Assembly: GCA_023238725.1 (NCBI GenBank)
Contig: CM041531.1
Coordinates: 20,678,643-20,742,642 of the forward strand
Origin: Scortum barcoo
Taxonomy: Eukaryota; Chordata; Actinopteri; Centrarchiformes; Terapontidae
Direction of reading: 5' to 3'
Length of the DNA stretch: 64,000 nucleotides
The position numbers and the translations under genes were made by a program. The notes under the pieces are model-generated. The model saw nothing but the letters and a program-made list of their open reading frames with translations. It searched no databases and was not told where the DNA came from. Below, piece by piece: positions 13,601 to 26,140 of this stretch (its first letter is position 1; each line of letters begins with the position of its first letter).

Positions 13601-13999
13601 AGAACTGGTCATACAGCAGCAGATTGATGATGATGAGATGATGATAAAAATGAGATTTAATGGATTTAAATAGTAACATGTTCATTTCAGTTTGTTGCTT
13701 GCAAAGGAGTGCAGTCGAGCACAGAGCCCAGTGGAGAGCTTCATCTGTGTTGATACTTCTATTTGTAGAATTACAACAAATTAGTTGTTGTTTGCCTTTG
13801 TTAAAATCACAAAGTTCTCACATTGTAATAGCAACTGCTGCTGAAGTCCCTTTTTCCTTCTTTTAAAACTTTAAACGTTTTCTCTCAAATAGAACAGTAA
13901 AGCAAGCGTCAAGGACAGATGTGTCACAAAAGCTCGTGGAACAGCAGCTAGCCCAGAAGTGTGGTCAGGGCCTCGGTTCTCTATTTCTTTAGAAGTTTT
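10671..13999. other. Non-coding, no gene recognised
   Basis: Unique-looking sequence with an AT-rich block at 12230-12320, a TA-rich patch at 13190-13260 and a short GAT-repeat patch at 13625-13645. No recognisable exon, repeat family or RNA gene is seen. Confidence 0.5.
13625..13645. repeat. Imperfect (GAT)n patch
   Basis: A short imperfect trinucleotide repeat reading 'tgatgatgatgagatgatga'. It is simple sequence only. Confidence 0.8.
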
Positions 14000-16050
14000 A
14001 TTTGCATCTACTAACCATTGCTGTCAATTAAATGCATTATCACTGTGAGCAGTACAATATTTCCCTCTGAATGTGGTGGAGAAGAAGAAAAAATAGATCA
14101 GAACATGAACAAGGTTTAAAGTGTGTGCTTTTGAGGAGCACATGTCTAACAGAGTTGATGTTAAGTGTTATGTGGATGCCCACAGTGTATTTTGTCTTTT
14201 TGACACGGCCTCCAGCAGTATTGTTTTATTCTGCTGCCACCTTACCACCCATTCAGCTTCACTTACTGTTAATCAACTTTCCTTCAATGTTGAGGGAGTT
14301 TTACAGCAGTAGGAAACAATAAGTGGAAGGAGTAGAGTGCATGGCCCGCTAATGGGACTATTTCATTCCATTTAAAAGGGCAATATTCAGCCCAGCTGTT
14401 TAAATAAGAATTGCTAATGTACCTCAGGGGCTTGGCGATGGGCATTATCTACCAAACAGGGCTCCATCTGGCAGAGGCACACTGATTTTTATTTTTATTC
14501 CCCACTGTTTTTACTCAGGTTTGTTTTATATAGAGCAGGGCAGCCATACTACAGCTCCACTATGTAGTTTGAGCATCACAGGGGTTCTCTGTCTCTGAAC
14601 ATAGCAATGCCTGAGCTGAGCCTGCTGCACATTGCTTTCCCAACTTTCCCTCTAGAAACAAATCAAGACTGTCTTCACACCCATTCAAGCACATTTGTGT
14701 ACACTGAAACCATGCAAATCAGCGACAGGAAACAACAGGCATTTTCTCTAAAGACTGAAATTTGCCTTTCACAGGAGGTTTTGGTTGCCAGCTGGGGAAA
14801 CATGGACAAGATCGCAGCCCCCTGAGCAAGGTATTTAAATGAGGCTGCCACATCTGTGTTTGCTTGGCTACAGGGGGTAGATCTTGCTACAAGCCAAGGA
14901 GCCGGAGGCTGGGATGATGAGCTTGTGAGGTCTGTGTTCAGCTTGGTCAGTTCCTCTCTGACTTCAATCAGATTCTCTGTTAGAGGAATTTAATTTGCAT
15001 CACACGCCTCACCGGTCAAGTCTCCCATTTTATCAAAGCATTTTCAGAGGCATCACCCCTACTGACTTGTCTCAGCCTGGTCTGAAATGCACCTCAGCAT
15101 TTAAGCTTTAAGATGGACTCCAGTGGCGAAAGCGATGCCTCGGCTATTTTGTTTCAAAAGCGAAATATCATTTTCAATTTTTTATGATTCCGTGCACTGT
15201 ATATTGTGGCTCAGCTCAGTTACACAGGAAGGCAGACAGAGTGTCAGACTTACTTAACCCACTGGAGAGCTGATTTTGACCCAGTCTGTCAACCCAGTCA
15301 GAGGTATCCCTCCTCCCTCTCCATCAGACTCTGCCTATCACGGAGAAGAGGCTGTGTCAGGAAGATGCACCGGCATCAACTAATCTAATTGGACATGAAA
15401 TGCTATTAGCCTCCTAGCTACAGAGGTTCAAGTTGATTGGGGCCTGTCATTACAGATTCTCATCTCCTGATTGGGGATAGGTGAGCATGGATTATCATCG
15501 CTGCTTGATATGATGCTAAGTTCCTCCTCTTGACAGCTGAAATCTGTGCACCTTGGTCCCACCCTGTGTTCCATTATGGTGATATAAGAGGAAGGGCAGG
15601 CAAACTCCATCGCGCATCATACATAGAGTCTATCCCCAGTCTCCTTCATGCCTTCATGAAGAGCTCATCAAGCAAGCCACCGAGAGGCAAGCACCCCAGG
15701 TGATCATTTCTACTACAGTCGTTAGCTTGGAGATAGGGTTATGGCGGTTATTGCAGATGGTTGAAAGGCCAGGTCCAGTCAGCTGTAGAAAACATGCAAC
15801 TCAGCTGTCTCTTGGGCCCACTCATTGCTTGAGCTCCACATTAAATGATCAGAGTAAAGCTGGCAAAGCATATGGGCAATCACATTCAGTTGGGGAAGTC
15901 CAATTTCTGGGCTTGGGTCTCATTGGTAATTTATTGGGACCGAATGAATCCATTTAACTTTTTTTCACTGCTGCAGCGACGGCGATTAATGCAAATAAAG
16001 TGCAATTTTGGTACACCTCTCTGGCAGACAGTTATTCAGTACACATTTTT
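14000..16050. promoter_or_regulatory. Candidate regulatory block with four POU octamers
   Basis: Four exact octamers (ATGCAAAT or its complement) lie at 14000-14007, 14712-14719, 14993-15000 and 15989-15996. Chance would give roughly 0.1 in 2 kb at this base composition. The third sits inside TAATTTGCAT and the fourth inside TTAATGCAAAT, joined POU/homeodomain-like arrangements bound by class III POU factors in vertebrate neural enhancers. The block also has the even, unique texture of conserved non-coding DNA and no repeats. Enhancer function is inference; conservation was not tested. Confidence 0.35.
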
Positions 16051-17795
16051 TGTCATCTAGCACACGCTTGCAGTAAAGAGCGATCAAAATACAACTTTCA
16101 GTGTGATTAAGTCTGGGTAAGATGATTGAGAGATTCTTACCAGTAATGTCATCTGCAGCTGCTTGTATATTAAGTAGGATCCTTCTTTTTGAAACTGATA
16201 AAATACTTAGAATACTTAAAATTTAGCACCAAGATCTAGTGTCATTTATGCCCAACCAGATTTTGTCACAAATTTGATCCAGTCATGTAATTGCTATTAG
16301 TCTTTGAAACTCTGATCAGCACAGCCTATATAGGAAAAAATATAGGCAACAGATAATAACAATAACAGAAAAAACATTTAGTTCCACTACAACTTCCTGT
16401 AGTTTGTCACGTGCACTTGTGTCCCAATACTGCAGCAGTGATTGTTCTTGTATCACCTTTCTGGAAATTACAAGCTTAGCAGGTTTAGCAGACTCTTGTG
16501 GTTTCACAAGTCTGAGTGTATGATTTCCATTGTGTGGGGGAGTTGAATTAGCAACTACACAGCTCCTCTCAAAAAGAAGATGAAAGGTTCTTCTCACTAT
16601 GAAGATATATAACTAGATGCAATTTAATGGAGAGTCGTCAGCATTTTTTTTTTTTTTAAAAAAAGCTATTTTAATAGCAGAAATTTTGATTGTTGAGCTG
16701 TATACACAGTATCTGTATTTTTTCATAATAATAATAATTGTGGTTCAGCTATGTTTTTGATTGATGAAGGGTTGGTTGTGGCTTTAGTCCCTATTTGCAC
16801 ATTTGTGTTGTTGTTGGCGCTGTCTAATTTGTTGACATGTACTGACACAAAGCGTCTCTTTATCGCACCTCGAACCAAAATGCGTCTGTGATTGAAAACT
16901 ATTCACCACGGCTGAATTTCCTCATTTAAAATCTTTCATTGGACAGTCACACATTTGACACATTACATTTCATCACAGCCAAAGAATAATGGCAGTGTAG
17001 CAATCCATGTCATTGATTTTTGCTTATTAATGTCAGGAACTGATACACACAATGAGCTGATATTCCGTATTTTTCTCCCTTACATATTTAAATAGCTTGG
17101 ATCCTTGGATTTCTTTTTGGTTTTTTTGCTTTTTTTTTCGTTTTTTGGCCGATTCTGACAGCCTGTCAGCAGCAGTTAATATAAAAAAAGCACAAAGATT
17201 TATTGACACTGAGATATAATGAAGCAGTTTACAATACAATGCAGTGTGGGTATTACTGTATTTTGTCTATTTCTGTTAAGCTTCTTGAATTAGTCTCATT
17301 TATCCTTCAGCTTTTATTACATGTTGATTATGGAGACTGAAAAAATATAGTAAAAATTTATTTAACAAACCAAGAAACAATTTTAGTGTGTTTGCAGTAA
17401 ACATAAGTTTCAATAGAAAACCCAAACACTTCATGCACTTATTTTGTTTTTCTTTTCTTCTCCTTGTACTTCCCCTCTGGCTGGTGTTGCCTTTCCCAGA
17501 GTTCATGAGAGCAGCGATGCATGGTGACCAGACGGAATAATTACCCAGTTTCAGCTCCATTGTGCGGCAGTGCACATTGTTTTTGCTGGAGCCATGGCCA
17601 CCACCATCTCGACAAATCAGCTGATAGATTGGGAAAATCACAGGGTGAGCTGCGGTAATTTATTTTAATCCCACCTGGATGATCCTGCCTCAGTGTGTGT
17701 GTCAACTGAAAGTCTTTACCATCGCTCTGATTGACAGGTGTCATAATCCCTTGATGGATAGGAGAGGTCTGTGCCAGGATGCTGATGATTATGAC
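16051..17795. other. Non-coding with T-rich runs
   Basis: No gene is recognised. A run of 14 T followed by 7 A lies at 16644-16664. A short (ATA)n patch sits near 16728-16738. A T-rich stretch, nearly all T with a few G and C, lies at about 17108-17148. The remainder is unremarkable. Confidence 0.5.
16644..16664. repeat. T14A7 homopolymer pair
   Basis: Fourteen T immediately followed by seven A are seen directly. The junction can fold back on itself, but the element is too short for a functional call. An old retroposon tail is possible and unproven. Confidence 0.9.
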
Positions 17796-17879
17796 TTAGT
17801 TTTGTCTATTGTGTATGTGGGGGAGTGTGTGAGTGTACGCCTGTGTGTTGAGCGAGCGCTCCACTTGGGCATCGGAGAG

Positions 17880-18010
17880 TGATGAGCCGTAGAAAGTATT
17901 AGACATGTAATCAGCGGGGCTGTTCATCTCTCCATTTGGGTGGGTAAAATCCTGAGGGGCAAGTGTGGAGCGTGGATACCCCCCCTGAGGGCCCAAAGCA
18001 CTGCAGCTTC
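17880..18010 (-). other. Weak protein-like open segment, minus strand
   Basis: Within a 124-codon minus-strand open frame, the part between about 18010 and 17850 has a protein-like mix rich in Ser, Pro, Asn and Tyr, including 'NSPADYMSNTFYGSSLSD'. It is preceded by 'gaagctgcag', which could serve as an acceptor, and runs into a CA-rich tract that is clearly not coding. I recognise no family. It may be an exon of a regulatory protein, a pseudogene piece or chance. Confidence 0.15.
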
Positions 18011-18167
18011 TCAATGCCTGCCTCTGTAGTGCTCGCACAGGAGTGGCGCTGATGCAACAAGAAAGGCCCCTACAAAGTAGATTTTCGCTCATATCACTCT
18101 CCTTCCTTCTGCATCTGCTCTGCACGGCAAACAGTCTTACGCCCGTCTCTTCTACTTCGCCCCACAA

Positions 18168-19339
18168 GACTCGCTACCTATTCCGGCTTGTCTCTCCTCA
18201 CTTTGCAGACGCAGCCCCTCCTCTTCCCGTCGGGCCATTTCATTATGCTGTTGTTGAATATACTGCTACCAATTGTGCCAAAGGAGTTGGTTTGCTATAA
18301 TATGAAAATCTGACCTCATCTTGCCGAGGTCATGGGCAATAAACACCTGACAAGAGGGTGGGCCGACGGAGCTTCAAATTCTAATCTTCTCTTAGCACCC
18401 TGTTGGTTCGCGGTGTTACCAGGGTCAGCTCGCTTCCCCCTCCCAGTGGTCAGTTGGAGCCAGATGAGTGTGGAGCATTTTATTTCCATGCCTCTGCCTT
18501 CCTCCCTTCCCCAGCATCGGATTTATTGATATTGACCTTTTGCTGAAATTAAGCGTGTGGATCCCTGAGCAGCGAGAGCAAAGTTTAAACGAATTAAAGA
18601 GCACTTCACCAATCAGCAAGGCAGGGCTCGAGCTGTCTCACAGGCTGGCCCGCTGAAATTAAAATCATTTGCACTGTATCAAAACCTGTTCACAGGGCAA
18701 ACAGTGCCTAAGTAATCTGATTAGGTGACCCATCTAAAAAAAGAGCAAAGGATCTCCTGGCGTCTGTAAATATTACGATAGAAATGACAATAAAGAATCT
18801 GGGCACATACAATCCCCTCCAGGGACCTATGTAAATATTACAAAGTGATTCCTTCATTGCAGTCTGAATGCAAAACAAATTTAATTACTTTGATCATGCT
18901 GTTTAAGTGTATGCATAATTGTTTGCAATCTAATGTCTTCCAAGTGACTTCTTACTTTCTCTTTGGATGAACTCAGGAGACGAAACACTATTATTTAAAT
19001 CAAAGATTTCAAACAATCTTTTTGACACTATGTATATTTCTATTCAGCTGTTTTAAGCTGATTTTGAAATTGCACATATAAACCCTAAATCATCATATCA
19101 GGAAACAAGATTTTATGAATAAAGTACCATTTACACGTTAGAAAAACTTTAATAGGGTTAACAGGGTTTCCAATATGTTGTTTTACATATCTATGACAAG
19201 ACAACAAGAAGAACTGATGTGGCCACAGTGCCACTGTAGCTGTCCAACATAAGTTGATTCAGCCCCACTAAAATGGAAACTGATATAAATGATCGCCAGC
19301 TAAAGTCATAACTTGAAATTAGTCAGTTCCCACAGCAGT
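18168..19339. other. Unique-looking DNA, CNE-like at 18.6-18.95 kb
   Basis: No gene is recognised. The segment 18640-18960 has homeodomain-type cores (TTTAATTA, GCATAATT) and TGATCAT in repeat-free AT-rich DNA. Such texture is common in vertebrate conserved non-coding elements, but conservation is not visible here. Confidence 0.35.
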
Positions 19340-19840
19340 TAGAAACAGTGGATTGCCCCCACCTGCTTTGGTTTGAGTCGCTGCCTGAAGTGGGGGAGTT
19401 CGAGTATGTCATTGTTCATTGTGTTCATAAGTGAGCATAAGAGCGGTGTGAAATTGACAGGAGGATTGGCGTTTCAACTCTCACCTACTGCCTTGAGCTC
19501 AGGCAAGACAGCGAGCGGATTACGTCACAGTTTTATATTGTTGAAATGAGCTTCCTGTGCTGTGTGTTGTTACACAGGCTGAAGAGCTTAGACTTCCAGG
19601 GGGATCTTTATGGTAACTTGTTGCTCTATTGCGGTGAATGACGTGCTTAGGGCATCTGGTCTGCTTTGACATCTTTTGAACAGTTGCCATCCTGTACCCT
19701 AGCCACACAATTTTGGGAAACTCAGAGCATCCTGGCCTGGGAATACTGTAGTAGGAGTTAGGAAGATACATGAGCTGCTTTTTTATCCTCCTGCAATGCA
19801 AGCAGTACTACAGAAAATGGCTAAAAATGGATGGATGGAC
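19340..19840 (+). mobile_element. Rex3/RTE-like LINE 3' end, heavily decayed
   Basis: Several segments line up in order with the C-terminal part of the reverse-transcriptase ORF and the 3' tail of the teleost RTE-clade LINE Rex3: 'gtggattgccc', then 'gggggagttcgagtat', 'gaaattgacaggaggatt', 'ctcacctactgccttgagct', 'gttgaaatgagcttcct', 'cctggcctgggaat', and a terminal 'atggatggatggac'. Rex3 elements typically end in GATG tandem repeats and are usually 5'-truncated, as here. Indels and stops break the frame, so it is inactive. The family name rests on recall; clade placement is firmer than the exact name. Its 3' end abuts another LINE tail at 19841. Confidence 0.8.
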
Positions 19841-20330
19841 ACATTTATATTTACATTCATTCATGTGGCAGATGCTTTTGTCGAAAGCAATAAATGGGGT
19901 ACAATCCAAGCCCCACCAGATCAAGCAGAAGCAATTTGGGAATAAGTGCCACACTGCTCACTTCCAATTTTTCACCTGACACAAGTGCCACAATGTTGTA
20001 AGTGCATGAAGACATGAACGCATCCGAACATAGTGAACAACATTTTTTTCCAGAGAGAGAGAGAGAGAGATGCGGGGTATATTAGGTGAATAGGTACTCT
20101 CGGAATAGGTAGGTCTTCAAGCTATTTTTGAAGACGGAGAGGGATTCTGTTGACTGAAGTGCTTTAGGTAATTCGTTCCAACACCGAGGGAGCACACAGG
20201 AAAAGAGTTTGGGCTGAGATTTCCTGTCTCGCACTGATGGTAGGACTATTCAGCGTTCACTGGCAGATTGTAGTAAATGAAAAGGCCCATAAACCTGAAT
20301 GAAGGAATTCATGTAAGTCTGAACACACAC
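19841..20330 (-). mobile_element. L2/CR1-like LINE 3' end
   Basis: Read on the minus strand, the DNA from about 20236 to 20094 keeps an open frame of about 45 codons. Its translation has the sequence 'RCWNELPKALQSTESLSVF' followed by a 'LKTYLF' motif, the characteristic C-terminus of reverse transcriptase in L2/CR1-type fish LINEs. The 3' end carries the complement of 'gcagatgcttttgtcgaaag' and a tail like 'aatgtaaatat', the usual terminus of these elements. Several hundred bases of decayed 3' UTR separate the two, including an (AG)n patch. The copy is 5'-truncated and inactive. Confidence 0.82.
20052..20070. repeat. (AG)9 microsatellite inside the LINE remnant
   Basis: About nine uninterrupted AG units lie in the 3' UTR part of the L2-like fragment. 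They probably expanded after insertion. Confidence 0.92.
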
Positions 20331-22949
20331 TCAATATATCAGGGGCTTGGGTGGGGTAAAATATGGCAAAGTGATAGGAGGCAAAAAATGTAATGTCTAT
20401 GTGGAATAATCAAATTCTCTATTGGTTCTATTGGGAAAAAAAATTCTATCCACTCATCTGGAATAAAGTTGAAAGCTATTTGCTGTTCGTCCAAATGACT
20501 TATTCTATTCTCATGGCAGACAGTATTTGCGGGGATGTTTCACTCCCTCCAGAAACACATGGCAACATAAAAGGACACCTCTTTAGAAGGCACCAAAAGC
20601 CCGACGCCCTCTAAATGTGATGTCTCCTCCCTAGGCGGCTCCCATGCCACTCTGGGCCGGTGGCCTTTTTGGAAATTGTGGAGAACAGTGATGCTATAAC
20701 AGTGTTGTAAGCAGCAGCAGACACCACCCTGCGCCTTCTCACACCGTGGTTGGAGTGCTGGCTGAGAGCCTAGCAGCCACTTTCCCAAATAATTCTGTTA
20801 GTTCCCATTTTCACTACTATGGCAGTCCTTGTTGTCTTTGAGGCTAAGCTCCTGTGTCCTTCATACGTGTCAGTCCTTCCTCACACATCAGTCTTCTCTT
20901 TTTAATGCCATTACCCCTGAGATGTTTTAAAAGGCACCAGCTTCTGTTTTCTTTGTATAGATCCCCTCCTCTAATGGCTCCTGAACAGTTGGAGGAGACC
21001 GGTCATTGACACCCATTACCCTATATTCTCTTACAGCCCATAGTAGGTTCAGTGTTACATGTGCATGGACATGTATACAATTGTGTCTACTCCTTTACAG
21101 CCCTGTTTGTTCATCTAGGTGTAGTTGAGCGAGTCTGAACTTTCCTATTCTGCTCTGAGGCCCAGCTGCTCCCCAGGTGACGGCTGTGTGTGTTCTGCAT
21201 ACAAACCAACCTGTCAGTCTGCAAGACACGGTGTACAGTTCAACACAGCGCCCTGTTACTGTCAGAATACAAAGGCGCCTTTGCCAGTGCAATGCAAACA
21301 GAGGGAGGAACATGGCACTGTGCCTTAAGTGCATTTTGATTGCAAACGGGGTATTGGGGTTGTAGTAGAGTCTTTTTGAGGGCCAGTGGGGGAGCCCTGC
21401 TCAACGGTGCATCAGCAATGGGGGCAAAGCTCTGTATCCAACCACCTCTTGTCATCAGGCTAGCATGGCCTGGCTTATCTGTGTGCATATTTATAGTCAT
21501 TTGCATTTATTCATGAGTTTATTTGTTCCCTTTCTTGTCATGATAAGACTTTTGGTGGTGGACCTGGCTGTGAATAATCCGCCGGAATTGGCTCTTTTAA
21601 ACTCACCTTTTATTTAATTCATTTTCTTATTAATATTAAAAATAGCATAATTATTTCCATTTTATTTCATGTCAGAGTCCCATGCGTTCTGACAAAACGT
21701 GGTCTACAGTAGGGAGCAGCCATTTGTGTTTATCTCTGTTTCTTGAGAGAAAAATTATTTGGACTCGGGATGAAAAAAACTGAGGGAAATGGGTATGTCT
21801 GGGTTTCTTCAGCTGCGTGACAGTGATACTCCATTACACTGTTTCCCATACCCAAACACAGTGTACAGTTTCAAAGTTTCTCAATCGGCAATTGGTACCC
21901 AAACAAAAATAACCTGGCCACAACTTAATTAAAACGTGCATTGAAGGTAAGTATCTCATTAGCCACATGTGTGAGGCGGAGTGGCTGACTTAATTAAGAC
22001 AAGGCAGATATGAGACAAACTCAAGCAGCGGTGGTGGGCCTCCTCTAGATGATAAATCTAGCAAACCACTTCTAACCACTATGGTTTGAGATTGAGCAAC
22101 AATTATTTTTTCAAGAGTATCCTGGCTGATAAAGATATTCATGTTGTCCCCGTTGACTTTTACATTAGTTCTCCTCATAACGTTCCCCGGGCTGATGCTC
22201 TGCTGCGTCACATGTGGCCTTCTCCTGTTTCCATCACGTGTCGGGGCTCAGCGGTGGTCACGTAAATGAATGACCACAGTTACAGAAAGGTTGCAGCTTC
22301 AGCTAACCTTCAGGTCATCACTGGGGGAAAAATACTGACGGAGTGTAACAAGTGTAAGCGTGTAAACTCATCTGTCTGAAACAGCTTCAATTTTGTAGTT
22401 TGAAAGAATAAAAAAATAGAACAATGCAGTTAGAGCCGCACAACGAACATGCCACTTGACTAAGTAATGCGTGCAATGTAGCTTCCCTTGAAGATACATG
22501 TATCCTACCAGTGCACAAACACACATTTGTTTAATTGAATGATTGGCAGGCTGTCTAACCCATCCAGTTCCAAAATTCAAGCTAACAGGTGAAGCTATGT
22601 ACAAAATCTGAAACTGTTAAATGTCTGCTGCGAACATTAGCTCACTAATCCTCTCGCAGTCAAACAGCCTAAGCCCTGGATAGAAGAGCAGAGCCAGTGG
22701 GAAAGGGAGAAAAAAGGCAAATAATAGCACTGTAAACTGTTATCCAAACTAGGTATTAGCAGTAAGAGAAAGAATTAGTCAATTTGCCCACACAGGTATT
22801 GTGCTGTTAACGCAACAGTCTTCATGTTCCCACTTACAGCAAACAAACTGGCCTCTGGGCTAGCCCCTGCTGAACGAAAGGCTAATTTTAAACATTGGTG
22901 ATGTTGTTTTTTGAGTGAAATGCCTTTTTATTATTGTCATCGCCAAGTC
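20331..22949. other. Non-coding, no gene recognised
   Basis: Unique-looking DNA with no repeat family that I recognise. Short overlapping ORFs around 21.1-21.5 kb exist on both strands and show no domain. A single POU octamer lies at 21499-21506. Nothing else is supported. Confidence 0.5.
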
Positions 22950-23113
22950 ATAGTTTTAATTTGCCCAATACTTGGACCAAATATGTGCAAAACTTATGCT
23001 AATGCTCCACTGTACTCAAATCAGTGTTAGCATGCTACCACTCTAGATGAAGATGTATGATGAACACTATTCCTGCTAAACATCAGCATGTTAGCGTTGT
23101 TACTGTGAGACTG
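22950..23113 (-). repeat. Percomorph interspersed repeat, copy 2 (partial)
   Basis: This copy holds the segment 'ttttaatttgcccaatactt', a GACCAAATA..TGCAAAACT piece, and the TTAGCATG-rich end with 'aaacatcagcatgttagc'. These are the parts that lie downstream, on this strand, of those in copy 1. The TTAGCATG end is shared with the 41.7 kb copy and, inverted, with the 36.0 kb copy. Confidence 0.75.
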
Positions 23114-23460
23114 TTTATTTTGAAAGGACAGAATACAGAAATGCTAAAACACAACAACCAGTCCTCTTTGTACTTGAATGTATTTTCCTTCTATAATTGT
23201 CATTTAGAATAAAGTAACACTCAGACCTCTTGCAACTTGTCAACTTAAAGGAGCCAGATATTTTCTCTGATTTAGACCTCGGGATAATTTAGCAACCTTT
23301 CAATCCCCTGTGCAAGAGGACACTGCTTATTTGATGTCGAAGCAGGTCAAAGAGAAAAAATAGTGGAACTCATTCTTTCAGTAGTGCACATCAAATAAAG
23401 CAGATCAAAGTCAAACATTAAGAACAGAAATTCATCTCTGAAGTTTTTCCCCACCATAAG

Positions 23461-23496
23461 TGTGTGTGTGTCTCAGTGTGTGTGTGTGTGTGTGTT
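23461..23496. repeat. Interrupted (TG)n microsatellite
   Basis: Two runs of TG, about 5 and 10 units, are separated by 'tctcag'. The sequence is seen directly. Confidence 0.93.
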
Positions 23497-23648
23497 TCTT
23501 TTGTTACCTCACCGACCCTGACAAGGAAACATCAAACAGAAATACAATGTTGCTTGAAGATGCTTTGTCTGTCACATGAAAGTGATCACATCTATTAGTC
23601 TTCCGTAAGAAATCACTGTATCCCACTGTATTTCTTTCCTTTTTTCTC

Positions 23649-23669
23649 TTTTTTTTTTTTTTTTTTTTT
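23649..23669. repeat. T21 homopolymer
   Basis: Twenty-one consecutive T, preceded by 'tttttctc', are seen directly. This could be the complement of a retroposon poly(A) tail, but no retrocopy is recognised next to it. Confidence 0.92.
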
Positions 23670-26110
23670 GGTACAAGTTATTAAACTACCAGTCCTTGTG
23701 AGTGTTGTTTTGTAAGGTTGTCAGAAATTTGAAATTCACTCGTGGAACCTCTTCCCTTTTATCCCAAACTCATGCTGCTTGGCATCTATTGCAATCCAAT
23801 GCAAAGCTGCAGGGTGATTCAGTGGGATGTTTACAACCTTCTCATATAACATTGATCGACGCTGCATGGCTGCACAGGGGGCTTAGTGCACACTCTGTAT
23901 GCTTGGCGGTGGAGAGCTCCTGACCTTCTATTGACAGTTCTTATATTGGGTGTCACCTTGTGGATCAATTCCCCCTCCACAGTAGAAAACTGAATGCCAC
24001 CCCACCTCTGGGGAGCCGGCGTATTTGGCATGTCAAAATTCCATATGGATGATGGGGGGGATGGAAATCTAATCATTCCCCCAATGCTCTGAATAAATCT
24101 GCCTGCAAAGCATTATTCCAATCAAAAACATAATCTCCTAAATGTTTGTATTCATCAACCCTGTCACCTCTGCTAATCCGCGCCTTTGCTTACTTCTCAT
24201 TGGCATCCTGGTCCTAAATGCTGCTTTCCACATAGAGTCATGAATATTTAACATCGCTGCTGACTCATAGGAGAATGATTTTCATGCCAGAACCTAACAA
24301 AAGATTTCCATTTTTTAACATGTAAATATGGCAGAGACAATTACAAAGCAACAACAAGAGGCTTTTATTCCATCAGTGATTCACAACCCTAATCCCTCCT
24401 CTCAGGCGATTTGTCCTCCCACTGGTGGAGATTGAAAATGTGACGTGTCTCAAGCTTATGGCCCAAACTGCCATACCCTATTCATACAGTATTTGTTTAT
24501 TATTCCGTCCGACCTTTATTTTGCCTTGGCCCCATGACAAATCGTGTTTAATATGAAATGTCTTGACTGATATACAGTCCAATGTGTTTTGAATTCAGAG
24601 TCTACCGAACCCTCCCTGCTTGTATATTCTTGTATAATATTTACTTCGAGGGCAAATAAACAAAACTGCTCATGCTGGAGAGAAGGGAAAATGTTTCTGC
24701 TGTAAAATCAAGAGGGGCGATGTACGACCACTCCTTGACAGCTGGCAAGGAGTAAGTAATCTAAACCCACAGGAAGTGACTCTTCCGGCAAGAGGGGAAA
24801 GATGAGAGAGGGAGGCCAGGCTGAACCGAGAGGCCATGGCCTCTGTTCATTATCCCTGAGTGACACTGGGACTGTGTGAAGGATCGCTGCAGGCAACGTT
24901 ACATGTGCTAACACCAACAGGTGCACTCGGTGGTCATCTGAGGTGTGACAATGGTCACGAGTAGCCGTGAAGGATTGTTAGAGATTATTAAAGTCTGGCT
25001 CTGTTAATGGAGAATGAAACCATTACCATTATTTTGATGTAGCCCACGATGCTCAAATATCTCAAGATCAACATGACAAATCTAAAATGACATGCTGTAA
25101 AGTATTACAATCTTGAATTTACTTTGATGCCGTTACATGCACTCGGCACCATTTTGAAATCAACAGGTTCCATAGTTTTAGTTTTAGAAATTATACATTT
25201 GAAACTATAGATCTGCCTGAATGTCTTTTTAGAGGGATTTATTTTTTTCTCCCTCCCTCTGTTTATTTTAATTAAACAATTACTCAACCGCAGTGTGATT
25301 ACAGCACTAACAAAATTCCAAAGGAGTATAGTGAATTGCAGGCTATCACATTTCATTTGTCTGTGAAAAATCCTCCTCATTGTTCCCCTAATGAGACAAT
25401 TGATTATATTTGTCACATATTGACTTCTGTTGTTGTTTCTTTATTTTTGCTCCGGCAAAGTCTACCGACGGCGAGGCATTAGCTCGGAAGAAAGACGATG
25501 CCTGAAGATGTGGTTCAGCAGCTGTGTGGAGATGCTGCATTCTCGTGCTTTAGCGTATACATTATGCAGTGTATCGTCCCGCAGTGATTGAATAATATAA
25601 GTAATACACTGTGTCATTGCTACAGTGGTGTTTCTGCTTCAGGCACTAGAAAACTACTCTCTCCTTGTAAAATACCTTGCTTTGTTTTGCTTCAAATGTG
25701 GTGCTTCCAGTGCAAGCTGAATTCTACTTTTTAAAACCTAAAATAGGAGTCATGAATCGTACTGTTGCAGCTGCACATTTAAACCAGATATTGCCAAGGT
25801 GATTCACTGCCTGACAAAAAGGCAGTCTGATGAAAACGTGCACAGTATTGCATCTTCATTGCAAATTGATACTGATTACTATGGTACCAACAGAGGTCAG
25901 CCATTGCTAATCAACTTACTATTCAAAAGGATGAGTAGTCATGTGTCAGAGGGTGAGCAGACCATGCTAGCACTCAGGTAAAACTCTGCAATAATACTCC
26001 AACTCCAAGCAATTTGCATTTATTATTCTTATTATTTAGGGTTATGTTTTATGTTAAAACACCGTTATCAAACTACAATAGTCACTCAGAATGTGTATAG
26101 GCATAGAGCC
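23670..26110. other. Unique-looking non-coding DNA
   Basis: No gene is recognised. The stretch 24060-24960 is repeat-free and evenly composed, a texture compatible with conserved non-coding sequence. A POU octamer lies at 26012-26019. No exon with convincing splice sites was found. Confidence 0.45.
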
Positions 26111-26140
26111 AAAAAGTAAAAAAGTTAAAAGTAAAAGTAA
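26111..26140. repeat. Imperfect (AAAAGT)n tract
   Basis: About four imperfect copies of AAAAGT/AAAAAGT occur in tandem on the plus strand. It is simple sequence. Confidence 0.8.
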
